This document shows positions 1 to 9,963 of a DNA stretch of 64,000 nucleotides, in pieces. Made by a program: the position numbers and the translations under genes. The DNA comes from an uncultured Clostridia bacterium (GTDB lineage: Bacteria; Bacillota; Clostridia; Oscillospirales; Acutalibacteraceae). The stretch is taken from the NCBI GenBank assembly GCA_945912145.1, contig CAMEBF010000006.1:1-64000 (forward strand). Direction: 5' to 3'. Numbering within the stretch: the first letter of the stretch is position 1; each line of letters begins with the position of its first letter. The notes under the pieces are model-generated. The model worked only from the letters and a program-made list of their open reading frames with translations. It searched no databases and was not told where the DNA came from.

Positions 1-54
1 CGCGCTTGGTTCGGGACCAAGAGGCCATGGGTTCAAGTCCCGTCACTCCGACCA
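1..54 (+). tRNA. tRNA-Pro(CGG), 3' portion
   Basis: The window opens inside a tRNA. The anticodon arm is CTTGG, loop TTCGGGA, CCAAG, giving anticodon CGG (proline, CCG codons). It is followed by a variable loop, a T arm with the TTCAAGT loop, the acceptor 3' strand CACTCCG, discriminator A and an encoded CCA. The D arm and 5' acceptor strand lie upstream of the window. Confidence 0.93.
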
Positions 55-60
55 TGTAAA

Positions 61-97
61 AAATCTCTTTTGTCTACCTGACAAAAGAGATTTTTTT
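61..97 (+). terminator. Rho-independent terminator of tRNA-Pro
   Basis: A perfect 14-bp inverted repeat (61-74 with 80-93) has a 5-nt loop and runs into seven T residues. It starts 6 nt after the tRNA CCA end. Confidence 0.9.
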
Positions 98-100
98 ACA

Positions 101-267
101 ATGATATCCGTTCCCTGCGGAAACGGATGATATACGTTTCGGTATGATATCTGCTTCGCAGATGATATACGCTTCGCGCATGAAGGGAACGAATATTATA
201 TCATACTTGCGCGGCAAGTATATCATGCGGTATTCGCCGTATATCATATCGCACCAGCGATATTTTA
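101..267. repeat. ATGATAT-heptamer hairpin mosaic
   Basis: This is a non-coding palindromic element. The heptamer ATGATAT separates small hairpins in the left half, and its complement ATATCAT separates hairpins in the right half. Hairpins seen include CTGC-TTC-GCAG, ACTTGC-GCG-GCAAGT, a GCGGT/GCCGT-type stem and TCGC-ACCA-GCGA. The whole is roughly an inverted repeat. It shares its build (7-mer spacers plus short hairpins with GAA, TTC, TGC or GCG loops) with the other dispersed elements in this window. No ORF here looks real. Confidence 0.75.
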
Positions 268-370
268 TTGATGATGTGTTTTTATGAGTTCAAAGCTACA
301 TCGAAATTATGAGCCGGCATTTTTGCTATCTCCACCCAAGAATTTCCCTCTTCCCTTTTCTCTGATTCTG

Positions 371-423
371 AAAAACAAAAAAACACCCACCGTACAAAAG
401 AGATGGAAAACAGTACGGTGGGT
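371..423 (-). terminator. Orphan terminator-like hairpin, minus strand
   Basis: An 11-bp inverted repeat (385-395 with 413-423) has a 17-nt loop. Read on the minus strand it is followed by a T-rich tract (complement of 371-383). It lies about 170 bp beyond the groESL terminator, so it is either a back-up terminator or ends a short unrecognised transcript. Apart from this hairpin, nothing is recognised between 268 and 590. Confidence 0.55.
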
Positions 424-593
424 ATTTCTCCACGGGAGTGGATGGCAACAATATTATATAAAACTGGTAACTACTTGTCAATAGTATTTCTAAAAAAAAT
501 ATTGTTTTTCCTCTTTTTTATTCTTTGTATTCCGACAAAATACGGCAGAATCCGGAAAGAAGCTGTGCGTCGGCGAGTTTTCCGGCAATACGA

Positions 594-628
594 TAAAAAA
601 AACGCAGGCACCCGGAAGTGTCTGCGTT
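594..628 (-). terminator. groESL terminator
   Basis: On the minus strand a hairpin AACGCAG...CTGCGTT is followed by eight T residues. It begins about 30 nt after the groEL stop codon. Confidence 0.85.
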
Positions 629-656
629 ATTGTTAACTTTTTCCGAAGCTGTCGGC

Positions 657-2605
<1,949 letters not shown>

Positions 2606-2641
2606 TTTATATTCCTCCTGTAAAAGATTGGCTGAAATGAT

Positions 2642-2668
2642 TTAGCACTCTCAATTCGTGAGTGCTAA
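2642..2668 (-). promoter_or_regulatory. CIRCE operator (HrcA site)
   Basis: A perfect TTAGCACTC - 9 nt - GAGTGCTAA inverted repeat lies between the groESL promoter and groES. It is the consensus binding site of the heat-shock repressor HrcA, so groESL should be derepressed when HrcA is inactivated. hrcA itself is not in the window. Confidence 0.97.
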
Positions 2669-2673
2669 TACTT

Positions 2674-2701
2674 ATTTTAACCATTTTTTTGAAAAAATCA
2701 A
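2674..2701 (-). promoter_or_regulatory. groESL sigma-A promoter
   Basis: On the minus strand, -35 TTGATT (2696-2701), 16-bp spacer, -10 TAAAAT (2674-2679). The CIRCE element begins 5 bp downstream of the -10, where a bound repressor would block initiation. Confidence 0.75.
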
Positions 2702-2832
2702 GTACTTTTTTCAATTTTTTTTAAAAATTTTTGAAGAACGTAACATCCCCGCTTTTTCCGCTTCTTTTTCTTGCTTTTACAATGATTGACAGACGACGAT
2801 TATAATATATTTTATTTTCCTTATGTATATAA

Positions 2833-2861
2833 TTGACAAATGTCGAAATATGTGATATAAT
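2833..2861 (+). promoter_or_regulatory. Consensus promoter of the TetR-family gene
   Basis: TTGACA (2833-2838), exactly 17 bp, TATAAT (2856-2861). Both hexamers are perfect matches. The start codon at 2899 is 38 bp downstream. Confidence 0.85.
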
Positions 2862-2898
2862 GCCTTTGACAACAAATTGTAGAAGAAAGGGATTCCCT

Positions 2899-3480
2899 AT
2901 GAGCGAAAAGAAAGAAGATTTACGGATCAGAAGAACCCACAAGCTCCTGTGCGACGCAATGTTTTCCCTACTGGAAACGCGCAGCTTTGACGACATCTCC
3001 GTTGTGGACATCTGCGAAAAGGCAATGGTACACAGAGCGACCTTTTATAAACATTTTAAGGATAAATACGCCTTTATGGAGTATGTCACGAAAGAAAAAA
3101 TCCGCGAGTTCTATCACGAGAGCACGGCGCACAAGAATCTGTCCGATCCGACGGAAATCTATCACGCGATGATCGGCAATGTCATCCATTTCATTGAGAA
3201 TAACAAGCAGATGCTCCGCGTCTCCACAAAGTCCTCCAACAACAATTTCTTTGATTCCATACATAAGATCATTTATGAAGAACTGCTCGATTTCCTGAAT
3301 GAATCCAAGGAAAAGGGCGTACATTTCAATGTCCCGACCGACATCGTGGCGCAGTTCCTGACAGGCGGTCTGACGGCGATCGTCCGCTGGTGGCTCGCCG
3401 ACGATGTGGGCTATACCAAAGAGGAAATGGCCTCCTACATCGAAACGATGCTGCTCTCCAATAACGCTTCACAGGCGTGA
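2899..3480 (+). CDS. TetR/AcrR-family transcriptional regulator
   Basis: 193-residue DNA-binding regulator. The N-terminal helix-turn-helix covers about residues 10-55, with the recognition-helix signature VHRATFYKHFKDKYAF. The C-terminal half is all-helical and of the short ligand-binding type common in Clostridia. The start at 2899 is chosen because the HTH begins about 10 residues later, AGAAAGGGA precedes it, and the upstream in-frame ATG overlaps the promoter. It converges with the next gene: the two stop codons overlap by 12 bp on opposite strands. Its target is unknown; no clear operator dyad was identified. Confidence 0.85.
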   Translation: MSEKKEDLRIRRTHKLLCDAMFSLLETRSFDDISVVDICEKAMVHRATFYKHFKDKYAFMEYVTKEKIREFYHESTAHKNLSDPTEIYHAMIGNVIHFIENNKQMLRVSTKSSNNNFFDSIHKIIYEELLDFLNESKEKGVHFNVPTDIVAQFLTGGLTAIVRWWLADDVGYTKEEMASYIETMLLSNNASQA

Positions 3481-4530
3481 CAGCTCCCCTTCCCGGATCG
3501 GCAGATTCCGGTTTATCTCCAGAATCAGCGCGCTGCCCATCAGCAGTAACGCGGCAGCAGCCGGCGCGGAATTTGACCAAAGCGCGGCGGACACAGACGA
3601 AGAGACCGAAACGGGAATTTCCACAAAGCGAAGCAGTAGCTTCGTCACAAAATAAGTCAGAACCGAATTGACCATGCGGCAGCCGAGGTACTCCGAGACC
3701 TTGACGCCGCATTTTTTCATGGACGGAAACAGTTGACACAGAATGCAGATGCCGCCGAACGAGATTGCCGCCGCCGTCAGCGGAACGCCGCCGAGCGTAT
3801 ACGCCGCCGGAACGCCTTCCGTCACTTCGGAAAAGGTGTCAAAAAGAAGCGATGCCGTTTCATTTTTGATAAAAGGACGCGCAATTCCCGCAATCACAGA
3901 AAACAGAATCACCCAAGCGCAGACAGACAGAATGCCCGACAGTGCGGAGGCAACGGACTGCGTCAACGCGCTTCCCACGTCCTGAGGCGTTCTTCGGACA
4001 GAGGAACGCGCCTGCGCCTTTTTCTCCGCCCAAAGAGCGCTGAGCAGACCGACCGCCGAGGACGAACAGAAAATCGCAAGCAACATGACAGTGCCTGCCT
4101 TTTCCGAGCCGAGCATCGCGCCGCCTGCCGCCGATACCACGAACGCCGGTCCCGCGTTGACGCAAAAAGAAAACAGTCGTTTCGCTTCATTCTGCGTGAT
4201 CTCGCCGGCTTCGTACAGCTCGGCGATCATATTCGCGCCGACGGGATAGCCGCCGATAAAGCCAAAAAAAACAACCGAAAAACAGCTGCCCGGCAGCTTG
4301 AAGCATTTTCGCATCATGGGCGAGAGAATTCTTTCCGCCGCATGAAACGCATCGGCACGCAGCGCGAAAGCGGACAGCGCCATAAACGGAAACAGCGACG
4401 GAATCAGCACCCTGCCGCACAGCGTCAGCGCATTGCTTACCGCCGCTGTGACTGCTGATCGGCAAAGCAGCAGCGCAAGACCTGCCGCCGTAATACCGAG
4501 AAGAAGCATAATTTTTTGCAATCGTTTCAT
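3469..4530 (-). CDS. ylbJ: YlbJ-like sporulation/nucleoside-recognition membrane protein
   Basis: 353-residue polytopic membrane protein with about eight hydrophobic segments. The segments LIPSLFPFMALSAF near the N-terminus and GFIGGYPVGANMIAELY near residue 95 are typical of the Gate (nucleoside recognition) family that includes Bacillus YlbJ, an integral membrane protein needed for sporulation. Length is slightly short for YlbJ. It lies divergent from yqfC/yqfD, two other sporulation genes, which fits that role. The transported substrate, if any, is unknown. An AAAGGA site precedes the ATG. It is assigned to YlbJ from motif memory only. Confidence 0.65.
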   Translation of the reverse strand: MKRLQKIMLLLGITAAGLALLLCRSAVTAAVSNALTLCGRVLIPSLFPFMALSAFALRADAFHAAERILSPMMRKCFKLPGSCFSVVFFGFIGGYPVGANMIAELYEAGEITQNEAKRLFSFCVNAGPAFVVSAAGGAMLGSEKAGTVMLLAIFCSSSAVGLLSALWAEKKAQARSSVRRTPQDVGSALTQSVASALSGILSVCAWVILFSVIAGIARPFIKNETASLLFDTFSEVTEGVPAAYTLGGVPLTAAAISFGGICILCQLFPSMKKCGVKVSEYLGCRMVNSVLTYFVTKLLLRFVEIPVSVSSSVSAALWSNSAPAAAALLLMGSALILEINRNLPIREGELSRL

Positions 4531-4624
4531 TTTGCACCGTTCCTTTGAAGAGACTATTGTATTCTATGTGCCGGCGGTGCTATTTATGGCAGTTCCGACA
4601 TATATTTTAGGCAGAGGTGTTCGC

Positions 4625-4903
4625 ATGAAACGAAAAAGAGAGGCTCTCGCCAAAAAGGTTGCCGACGAATTGCAGTTCCCGGAGGGTGCGCTGATCGACA
4701 CCTACCGCATCGAATTTAACGGCAGCTCCGAAGTTGTCGTAGAGGGCTGCAAGGGCATCGTGGAATATGACGAATCGGTCGTCGCGCTCAATCTCGGGCA
4801 ATGCGTTGCGCGCTTTCACGGCGACGGACTCGAAATCAGCAATTTTTTCGAGGAACAGGTCGTTCTCAAGGGCACTGTGCTCGCAATGGAATTTTCATCA
4901 TAA
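4625..4903 (+). CDS. yqfC: YqfC-family sporulation protein
   Basis: 92-residue protein matching the YqfC family, which is small, mother-cell-expressed and always next to yqfD. The segment FEEQVVLKGTVLAMEF at the C-terminus and the central MIVEGCKGI-like stretch (VVVEGCKGIVEYDE) are typical. The start is set at 4625 (MKRKREALAKK) because an AGAGG precedes it and the family is about 90 residues; longer upstream extensions run through the divergent intergenic region. It lies 12 bp before yqfD, so it is co-transcribed. Confidence 0.82.
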   Translation: MKRKREALAKKVADELQFPEGALIDTYRIEFNGSSEVVVEGCKGIVEYDESVVALNLGQCVARFHGDGLEISNFFEEQVVLKGTVLAMEFSS

Positions 4904-4915
4904 GGGTCTGACGGT

Positions 4916-6088
4916 ATGTTTCTGATTCGGTTGTTCCGGTTTTTGACCGGCTATATTCTTTTCAGCGGTTCGGGAGGCTTCCCGGAACGTTTCCTAAACC
5001 TGTGCTCGCAGAACGGTATCAGCATATGGGACGCAAAATCGACTGACGGCGCGTTACAGGCAAAAACCAATCTCGCGGGCTACAAAAAAATTCGTCTTCC
5101 CGCAAAACGCTCCGGCATGAAAATCCGCATGGTCAGAAAATGCGGTCTGCCATTCCTCTTGCAGCCCTACCGCAAGCGCAAAGGAATTCTTGTCGGCATT
5201 CTGCTTTCGGCTGCAGTTCTGACGCTGCTGAACGCGACGGTCTGGACGATCAGCGTCGAGGGCAACGAAAACTTTACCGAAGAACAGATCCTCGATTTAG
5301 CGGAAAGCTACGGGATTCGTCCCGGCGCGTTCAAAAAAAATATCGACATCAAAGCGATCCGCGAGGACATCAAATCCACCGTGGACGGCATCAACTGGTT
5401 TTCCATCAACATGAACGGCTGTCATGTTTCCTTGCGCGTTTCCGAAACGCAGGGCAAGAACGAGATCATCGACCGGCAGACGCCGTGCAACATCGTTTCG
5501 GACGTGGACGGCGAAGTGCTCAAGCTCGACGCCTATGAGGGAACAGCGGCTCTGCAACCCGGCAGTGCCGTCACGAAAGGCGATCTGCTCATCGGCGGCG
5601 TCATCGAAAAAAGCGACGGCTCCGCTTCCTTTGTCCACGCGAGAGGCACCGCGATCATCCGGACCAACCGGACGGCAACAAGCGAAATCCCCTACGAGCT
5701 CCCCTGCACTGTCATTCAGGAGGAAGATATTCGCCGAAGCGTCATGCTGTTCGGCATTGAAATTCCCTTGGGACTTGCGCCGGCGGGCAACACCGTCCGT
5801 TCGCAGCGAGCCTGTCTGCAATACAAAAATACGGTGCTGCCGCTCGGAATCCGAAGCGAAATCTCCTCCTACCTTGCCGAACAGAATCTCACATTGTCCG
5901 GGGATGCCGCAACGCTTTTGTGCGGCTTTTCCCTCTTCATGCAGGAGAAGATCATTATGCAGAACGCCGAAACGGAGAGCAAAACAATCTCGCTCAAACA
6001 GGATAAAAACGGCGTTTGCGGAGAGATCCGCTATATCAACCACCAAAAAACAGGGATCGAGCAATTTTTCACCGTTGAAGCGGAATAA
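4916..6088 (+). CDS. yqfD: Sporulation protein YqfD
   Basis: 390-residue YqfD-family protein (stage IV sporulation). The family architecture is present: an N-terminal region ending in basic residues, a single membrane segment around residues 90-110 (ILVGILLSAAVLTLLNATVWTI is part of it), then a large extracytoplasmic part opening with a POTRA-like stretch (ISVEGNENFTEEQIL) and continuing with a beta-rich region containing CNIVSDVDGEV. It is produced in the mother cell in known species. It follows yqfC and precedes phoH, ybeY and era, a gene order conserved across sporulating Firmicutes. Confidence 0.88.
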   Translation: MFLIRLFRFLTGYILFSGSGGFPERFLNLCSQNGISIWDAKSTDGALQAKTNLAGYKKIRLPAKRSGMKIRMVRKCGLPFLLQPYRKRKGILVGILLSAAVLTLLNATVWTISVEGNENFTEEQILDLAESYGIRPGAFKKNIDIKAIREDIKSTVDGINWFSINMNGCHVSLRVSETQGKNEIIDRQTPCNIVSDVDGEVLKLDAYEGTAALQPGSAVTKGDLLIGGVIEKSDGSASFVHARGTAIIRTNRTATSEIPYELPCTVIQEEDIRRSVMLFGIEIPLGLAPAGNTVRSQRACLQYKNTVLPLGIRSEISSYLAEQNLTLSGDAATLLCGFSLFMQEKIIMQNAETESKTISLKQDKNGVCGEIRYINHQKTGIEQFFTVEAE

Positions 6089-6135
6089 TTTTTTTGGTTA
6101 TTCTTAACAAATATTTTTTTTAATTCTATCAAATG

Positions 6136-6164
6136 TTGATAAAATTCTGATATTGTGATAAAAT
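6136..6164 (+). promoter_or_regulatory. Promoter of phoH-ybeY-era-recO
   Basis: TTGATA (6136-6141), 17 bp, TAAAAT (6159-6164), in an AT-rich intergenic stretch between yqfD and phoH. Confidence 0.7.
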
Positions 6165-6267
6165 AATTCAGAGGGTATAATAAATGTAGATTTTCGACAG
6201 AAATCACAAAATGATCAAGTATTTTTTATCCGTTCCGCTGTTTTGCAGAATGGATTATGAGGGGATT

Positions 6268-7233
6268 ATGTACGAACAAACCGTTAGCATAGACAGAATG
6301 GAAAACGCCGTCAGCCTGTTCGGAAGCTTCGACGAAAACATCCGGCGGCTCGAAAAAGAATTCGGCGTCACCATTCTGAACCGCGGCTCCGATCTGAAAG
6401 TATCGGGCGATATCGAGGCCGTCTCTGCCGCCGTGCGCGCCATCGGCGGTCTGCTGACCCTGATTAACAAAGGAGAATCACTGGGCGATCAGAACGTCGG
6501 CTATGTGATCTCCCTGGTCAAGGACGGCAAGGAGGACAAGCTCACCGAGCTCACCGGCGACTGCATCTGCATCACGACAAAGGGCAGACCCGTTAAGCCG
6601 AAAACGCTCGGACAGAAAAAATATATCGACGCGATCAAGAAGAACACCATTGTTTTCGGCATCGGTCCTGCCGGTACGGGCAAGACGTATCTTGCCGTCG
6701 CGATGGCGGTCAGCGCGTTCCGCGCCAAGGAGGTCAACCGCATCATCCTGACCCGTCCCGCCGTGGAAGCCGGCGAAAAGCTCGGCTTTCTGCCCGGTGA
6801 TTTACAGCAAAAGGTCGATCCGTATCTGCGTCCGCTGTATGACGCGCTGTTCGATATGCTCGGCGCGGAGAGCTTTCAGCGTTGCCAGGAAAAGGGCAGT
6901 ATCGAAGTCGCTCCTCTTGCCTATATGCGCGGCAGGACGCTTGACGAAAGCTTTATCATCTTAGACGAAGCCCAGAACACGACGCCGGAACAGATGAAAA
7001 TGTTCCTGACGCGTCTGGGTTTCAACTCCAAGATCGTTGTCACCGGCGACATCACGCAGATCGATCTGCCCGACGGCAAGCGTTCCGGTCTGGTGGACGC
7101 CGTCCGGATCTTAAAAAATGTTGACGATATCGAGACTGTGCGTTTCAGCGAGAAAGACGTTGTGCGCCACAAGCTTGTTATGGATATAATCAAAGCCTAT
7201 GAAAAGAATGAGGAGGGCAAGAAAAGAAAATGA
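6268..7233 (+). CDS. phoH: PhoH-family ATPase (YbeZ-like)
   Basis: 321-residue cytoplasmic P-loop ATPase. The N-terminal third holds a KH-like/PhoH N-domain. Walker A is GPAGTGKT at residues 133-140 and Walker B ILDEAQN at about 231-237, followed by the GDITQIDLP segment. Family members partner with the endoribonuclease YbeY in ribosome-associated RNA metabolism, and ybeY follows here with a 4-bp overlap (ATGA). The start at 6268 gives the usual family length and has AGGGG just upstream; an ATG at 6250 is the main alternative. Confidence 0.92.
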   Translation: MYEQTVSIDRMENAVSLFGSFDENIRRLEKEFGVTILNRGSDLKVSGDIEAVSAAVRAIGGLLTLINKGESLGDQNVGYVISLVKDGKEDKLTELTGDCICITTKGRPVKPKTLGQKKYIDAIKKNTIVFGIGPAGTGKTYLAVAMAVSAFRAKEVNRIILTRPAVEAGEKLGFLPGDLQQKVDPYLRPLYDALFDMLGAESFQRCQEKGSIEVAPLAYMRGRTLDESFIILDEAQNTTPEQMKMFLTRLGFNSKIVVTGDITQIDLPDGKRSGLVDAVRILKNVDDIETVRFSEKDVVRHKLVMDIIKAYEKNEEGKKRK

Positions 7234-7727
7234 AGGACAAAATCAAAGTCATCATTTCCGATGATCAAAAAGACGTAAAAATTCCGACGGGCACCAGAAT
7301 GCTCGTCCGCCGCTGCTGCAACGCGGTACTCAAAAACGAAAAGTTTGAAGGCTCCGCCGAGATCAGCGTGCGCTTCGTGAACAACGAAGAGATACATAGA
7401 CTCAACAAGGAATTCCGGAATGTGGATTCCTCGACCGACGTACTCTCATTCCCGCTCGGCGAAAACGGCGAATATGACATCAACAACGACACCGGCGCGA
7501 AGATGCTCGGCGACATTGTCATCTCCGTCGAGACAGCCGTCGCGCAGTCGCAGGATTACGGACATTCGTTCCAGCGTGAGATCGCGTTCCTGACCGTTCA
7601 TTCCATGCTCCATCTGCTCGGCTACGACCATGTCAACGGCGGTCTGGAGGCGGTCAGAATGCGTGAAAAAGAGGAGTACGTCCTCATGCAGATCGGCCTG
7701 CCCAGAAGCAACAGCTACACGGAATAA
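7230..7727 (+). CDS. ybeY: Endoribonuclease YbeY (rRNA maturation factor)
   Basis: 165-residue metal-dependent single-strand RNase acting in 16S rRNA 3' maturation and ribosome quality control. The zinc-binding motif [11 protein letters not shown] is present, with His124, His128 and His134. The segment DVLSFPLGE (about residues 70-78) is also diagnostic. The gene overlaps phoH by 4 bp and is followed 11 bp later by era; the dgkA and cdd genes often found between them in Firmicutes are absent. Confidence 0.96.
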   Translation: MKDKIKVIISDDQKDVKIPTGTRMLVRRCCNAVLKNEKFEGSAEISVRFVNNEEIHRLNKEFRNVDSSTDVLSFPLGENGEYDINNDTGAKMLGDIVISVETAVAQSQDYGHSFQREIAFLTVHSMLHLLGYDHVNGGLEAVRMREKEEYVLMQIGLPRSNSYTE

Positions 7728-7738
7728 CGGAGGACTTT

Positions 7739-8635
7739 ATGGCGTCAAAAACTGCATTCATCGCGATCGTCGGCTGCCCGAACGCCGGCAAATCGACGAT
7801 TCTCAACAGGCTGCTGGGACAGAAGATCACAATCGTCTCCCCGAAGCCGCAGACCACCAGAACCCGCATCATGGGCGTGCTGACAAAAGACGAAACACAG
7901 CTCGTCTTCACCGATACCCCCGGCTATCACCGACCGAAAACGAAGCTCGGCGAAAACATGGTCAAGGCCGTGGACAACTCCATCGGCGACGTGGACGCCT
8001 GTCTGCTCGTGACGGAATCGAAGGGCGAAATCCGTCCCGCCGAGGAGCAGCTCATCAACCGCTTTAAACGCGAAAAGATCCCGGCCGTTCTCGCGATCAA
8101 CAAGATCGACACCGTCGCCGACAAGACAGAGCTGATGGAACGGATTCTCCATTTCTCGCAATTATATGATTTTGAAGCCATCGTCCCCGTCTCCGCGATC
8201 GACGGCAACGGCATGGACGAGCTTCTCGATGAACTGATGAAATTGGCGTTTGAATCGGAGCACTTCTTCCCCGACGACACGCTGACCGATCAGCCCGAAA
8301 AGGTCATCGCCGCCGAGATGATCCGCGAAAAGCTGTTGCGGCTGCTCGATAAAGAGATCCCGCATGGCACGGCGGTCGCCATCGAATCGTTTAAGGAGCG
8401 CAATAACACCGACCTCATCGACATCGAAGCGACGATCTACTGCGAAAAAGAGAGCCATAAGGGCATCATCATCGGCAAAAACGGCGCGATGCTCAAAAAA
8501 ATTTCCACAAGAGCGAGAATCGAGCTTGAGAAATTTCTCGGCTGTCGCGTCAATCTCAAATGCTGGGTCAAGGTCAAAGAGGACTGGCGCAACCGCGAAG
8601 GGCTGATCCATAATTTCGGGTTGGATACGCAATGA
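7739..8635 (+). CDS. era: GTPase Era
   Basis: 298-residue essential GTPase that binds 16S rRNA and assists 30S assembly. The G1 motif is GCPNAGKST (12-20), G3 DTPG (59-62) and G4 NKID (121-124). The C-terminal KH domain contains GIIIGKNGAMLKKI near residue 245, the RNA-binding GxxG loop. A ribosome site GGAGG lies just before the ATG. recO begins within its last codon (ATGA overlap). Confidence 0.98.
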   Translation: MASKTAFIAIVGCPNAGKSTILNRLLGQKITIVSPKPQTTRTRIMGVLTKDETQLVFTDTPGYHRPKTKLGENMVKAVDNSIGDVDACLLVTESKGEIRPAEEQLINRFKREKIPAVLAINKIDTVADKTELMERILHFSQLYDFEAIVPVSAIDGNGMDELLDELMKLAFESEHFFPDDTLTDQPEKVIAAEMIREKLLRLLDKEIPHGTAVAIESFKERNNTDLIDIEATIYCEKESHKGIIIGKNGAMLKKISTRARIELEKFLGCRVNLKCWVKVKEDWRNREGLIHNFGLDTQ

Positions 8636-9369
8636 CATTCACGACCGACGCCATCGTGCTGAAAATTCTCAAGACCGGAGAGTCGGACAGGCTTGTCACC
8701 TTTCTGACCCGTGACCGCGGCGTCCTCAAGGCTTTTGCCAAAGCGGCGAACCGTCCGAAGAACAAGCTGCACATGGCGACCAACCTGTTTTGCTACGGTC
8801 GCTTCACCTTCTATGAGGGCGCGACGGCGATCAAGGTTGAAGAGTGTGACCTGAATGAGACTTTTTTCGGCTTACAGAGCGACATCGCGAAGCTCTCGCT
8901 GGCGCAGTATTTCAACGAGCTGATCATCGAGACCGCGCCGAAAGAGACCGAAGCGAACGAGGAGCTCCGTCTGCTGCTCAACTCCCTGTATTTTTTAGCG
9001 GGAGACCAAAAAGACCGCCGACTGCTCAAGCCCATTTTCGAGCTGCGTCTCGCCTCCGAGATCGGCTATATGCCGTCCCTCATCGCGTGCAGGCAATGCG
9101 GCGCGTTCGAGACAGACCCGATGTATTTCAACGAAGAAACCGGCGAACTCACCTGCTGCGACTGCCACGAAAAAGGTGCCGTCCGCTATCCGCTCGCCGT
9201 CATCACGGCAATGCGGCATATCATCTATTCGGAGCTCGGCAAGCTCTTTACGCTCACGCTCAGCGAAGAACACATTCCGATGCTGACGCAGGCGTCGGAG
9301 AAATATTTGCTGAACGTCGTACAAAAAAAATTCAAATCGCTTGATTTTTACAAAGCGGTCTGCGAATAA
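8632..9369 (+). CDS. recO: DNA repair protein RecO
   Basis: 245-residue recombination mediator that works with RecF and RecR to load RecA. It has an N-terminal OB-like domain (TDAIVLKILKTGESDRLVTFLTRDRG) and a four-cysteine zinc site (Cys153, Cys156, Cys175, Cys178). It is the last gene of the phoH-ybeY-era-recO operon, overlapping era by 4 bp. Confidence 0.95.
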   Translation: MTFTTDAIVLKILKTGESDRLVTFLTRDRGVLKAFAKAANRPKNKLHMATNLFCYGRFTFYEGATAIKVEECDLNETFFGLQSDIAKLSLAQYFNELIIETAPKETEANEELRLLLNSLYFLAGDQKDRRLLKPIFELRLASEIGYMPSLIACRQCGAFETDPMYFNEETGELTCCDCHEKGAVRYPLAVITAMRHIIYSELGKLFTLTLSEEHIPMLTQASEKYLLNVVQKKFKSLDFYKAVCE

Positions 9370-9377
9370 AAACGCAT

Positions 9378-9424
9378 AAATCATTCCCGAACGGACACAA
9401 TACTTCCGAAAGGAATGATTTTTT
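9378..9424 (+). terminator. Terminator-like hairpin ending at the next start codon
   Basis: A 10-bp inverted repeat AAATCATTCC (9378-9387) / GGAATGATTT (9412-9421) is followed by T residues that abut the ATG at 9425. The 3' arm contains the only apparent ribosome site (GAAAGGA) of the following gene, so the hairpin could both terminate recO transcripts and mask translation initiation. Confidence 0.6.
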
Positions 9425-9865
9425 ATGTCCGAAATGACACGGAATGCGGAATTTCTGAATAAAGTCTACGCCAACGCACAGATGGCGTCCGAATCCATCG
9501 CGATGATCGCGCAGAAAGTGCAGGACAAAAATTTGTTGTCCGATCTGAACACGCAGCATCAGCAGTACACGGCGATCACGTCCAAGGCGACGACGGAGCT
9601 TTCGAACGAAAACCAGTTCCCGAAAGAGAAAAACGCTCTGGCGCAGACCGCCGCCTGGGGCGGGATTCAGATGAACACGCTGTTTGACAAAACACCGGAT
9701 CACATCGCCGAGATCATGATTCAGGGCAGCGTGATGGGCATTATCGACATGACACGCACGATCAAGCAGTATGGCGACGTCCCCCAGAACATCAAGGCAC
9801 TCGGCTACGAACTTGTCACAGTAGAGGAAAACAACGTTCAGCGGATGAAGAATTATCTCGGATAA
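9425..9865 (+). CDS. Uncharacterised helical protein
   Basis: 146-residue soluble protein with no signal peptide. The sequence is mostly amphipathic helix, with Gln-rich stretches (around residues 41-46) and a Met-rich C-terminal half. It suggests a four-helix, ferritin-like or DUF2383-like bundle, but I do not recognise the family and no metal-ligand pattern is convincing. The gene is single, just behind recO, and its ribosome site GAAAGGA sits inside the preceding hairpin. A 7-mer repeat fragment follows its stop. Confidence 0.65.
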   Translation: MSEMTRNAEFLNKVYANAQMASESIAMIAQKVQDKNLLSDLNTQHQQYTAITSKATTELSNENQFPKEKNALAQTAAWGGIQMNTLFDKTPDHIAEIMIQGSVMGIIDMTRTIKQYGDVPQNIKALGYELVTVEENNVQRMKNYLG

Positions 9866-9869
9866 ATTC

Positions 9870-9907
9870 GGAATTGAATGCAGAATTTCGGAAGTGCTAC
9901 GCGCTTA
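9870..9907. repeat. Short TGCAGAAT-type repeat fragment
   Basis: This contains AATGCAGAATTTCGGAAG and a small hairpin ending GCGCTT, directly after a stop codon. It shares the ATGCAGAAT 7/8-mer with the elements near 18.4, 27.0, 40.5 and 56.3 kb and is the most degenerate copy. Confidence 0.5.
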
Positions 9908-9910
9908 TAA

Positions 9911-9948
9911 AGTAAAAAAATGCGGCTGATTTTGCATCAACCGCATTT
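9911..9948 (-). terminator. Terminator of the secreted metallophosphoesterase gene
   Basis: On the minus strand a 13-bp stem (9918-9930 with 9936-9948, one G-T pair) with a 5-nt loop is followed by seven T residues. It is 16 nt past the stop codon. Confidence 0.85.
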
Positions 9949-9963
9949 ATATTTTTCTGCTCT

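Noticed and set aside
284-636. Two short plus-strand frames upstream of groEL
   Set aside because: They run through terminator hairpins and low-complexity sequence and lack ribosome sites.
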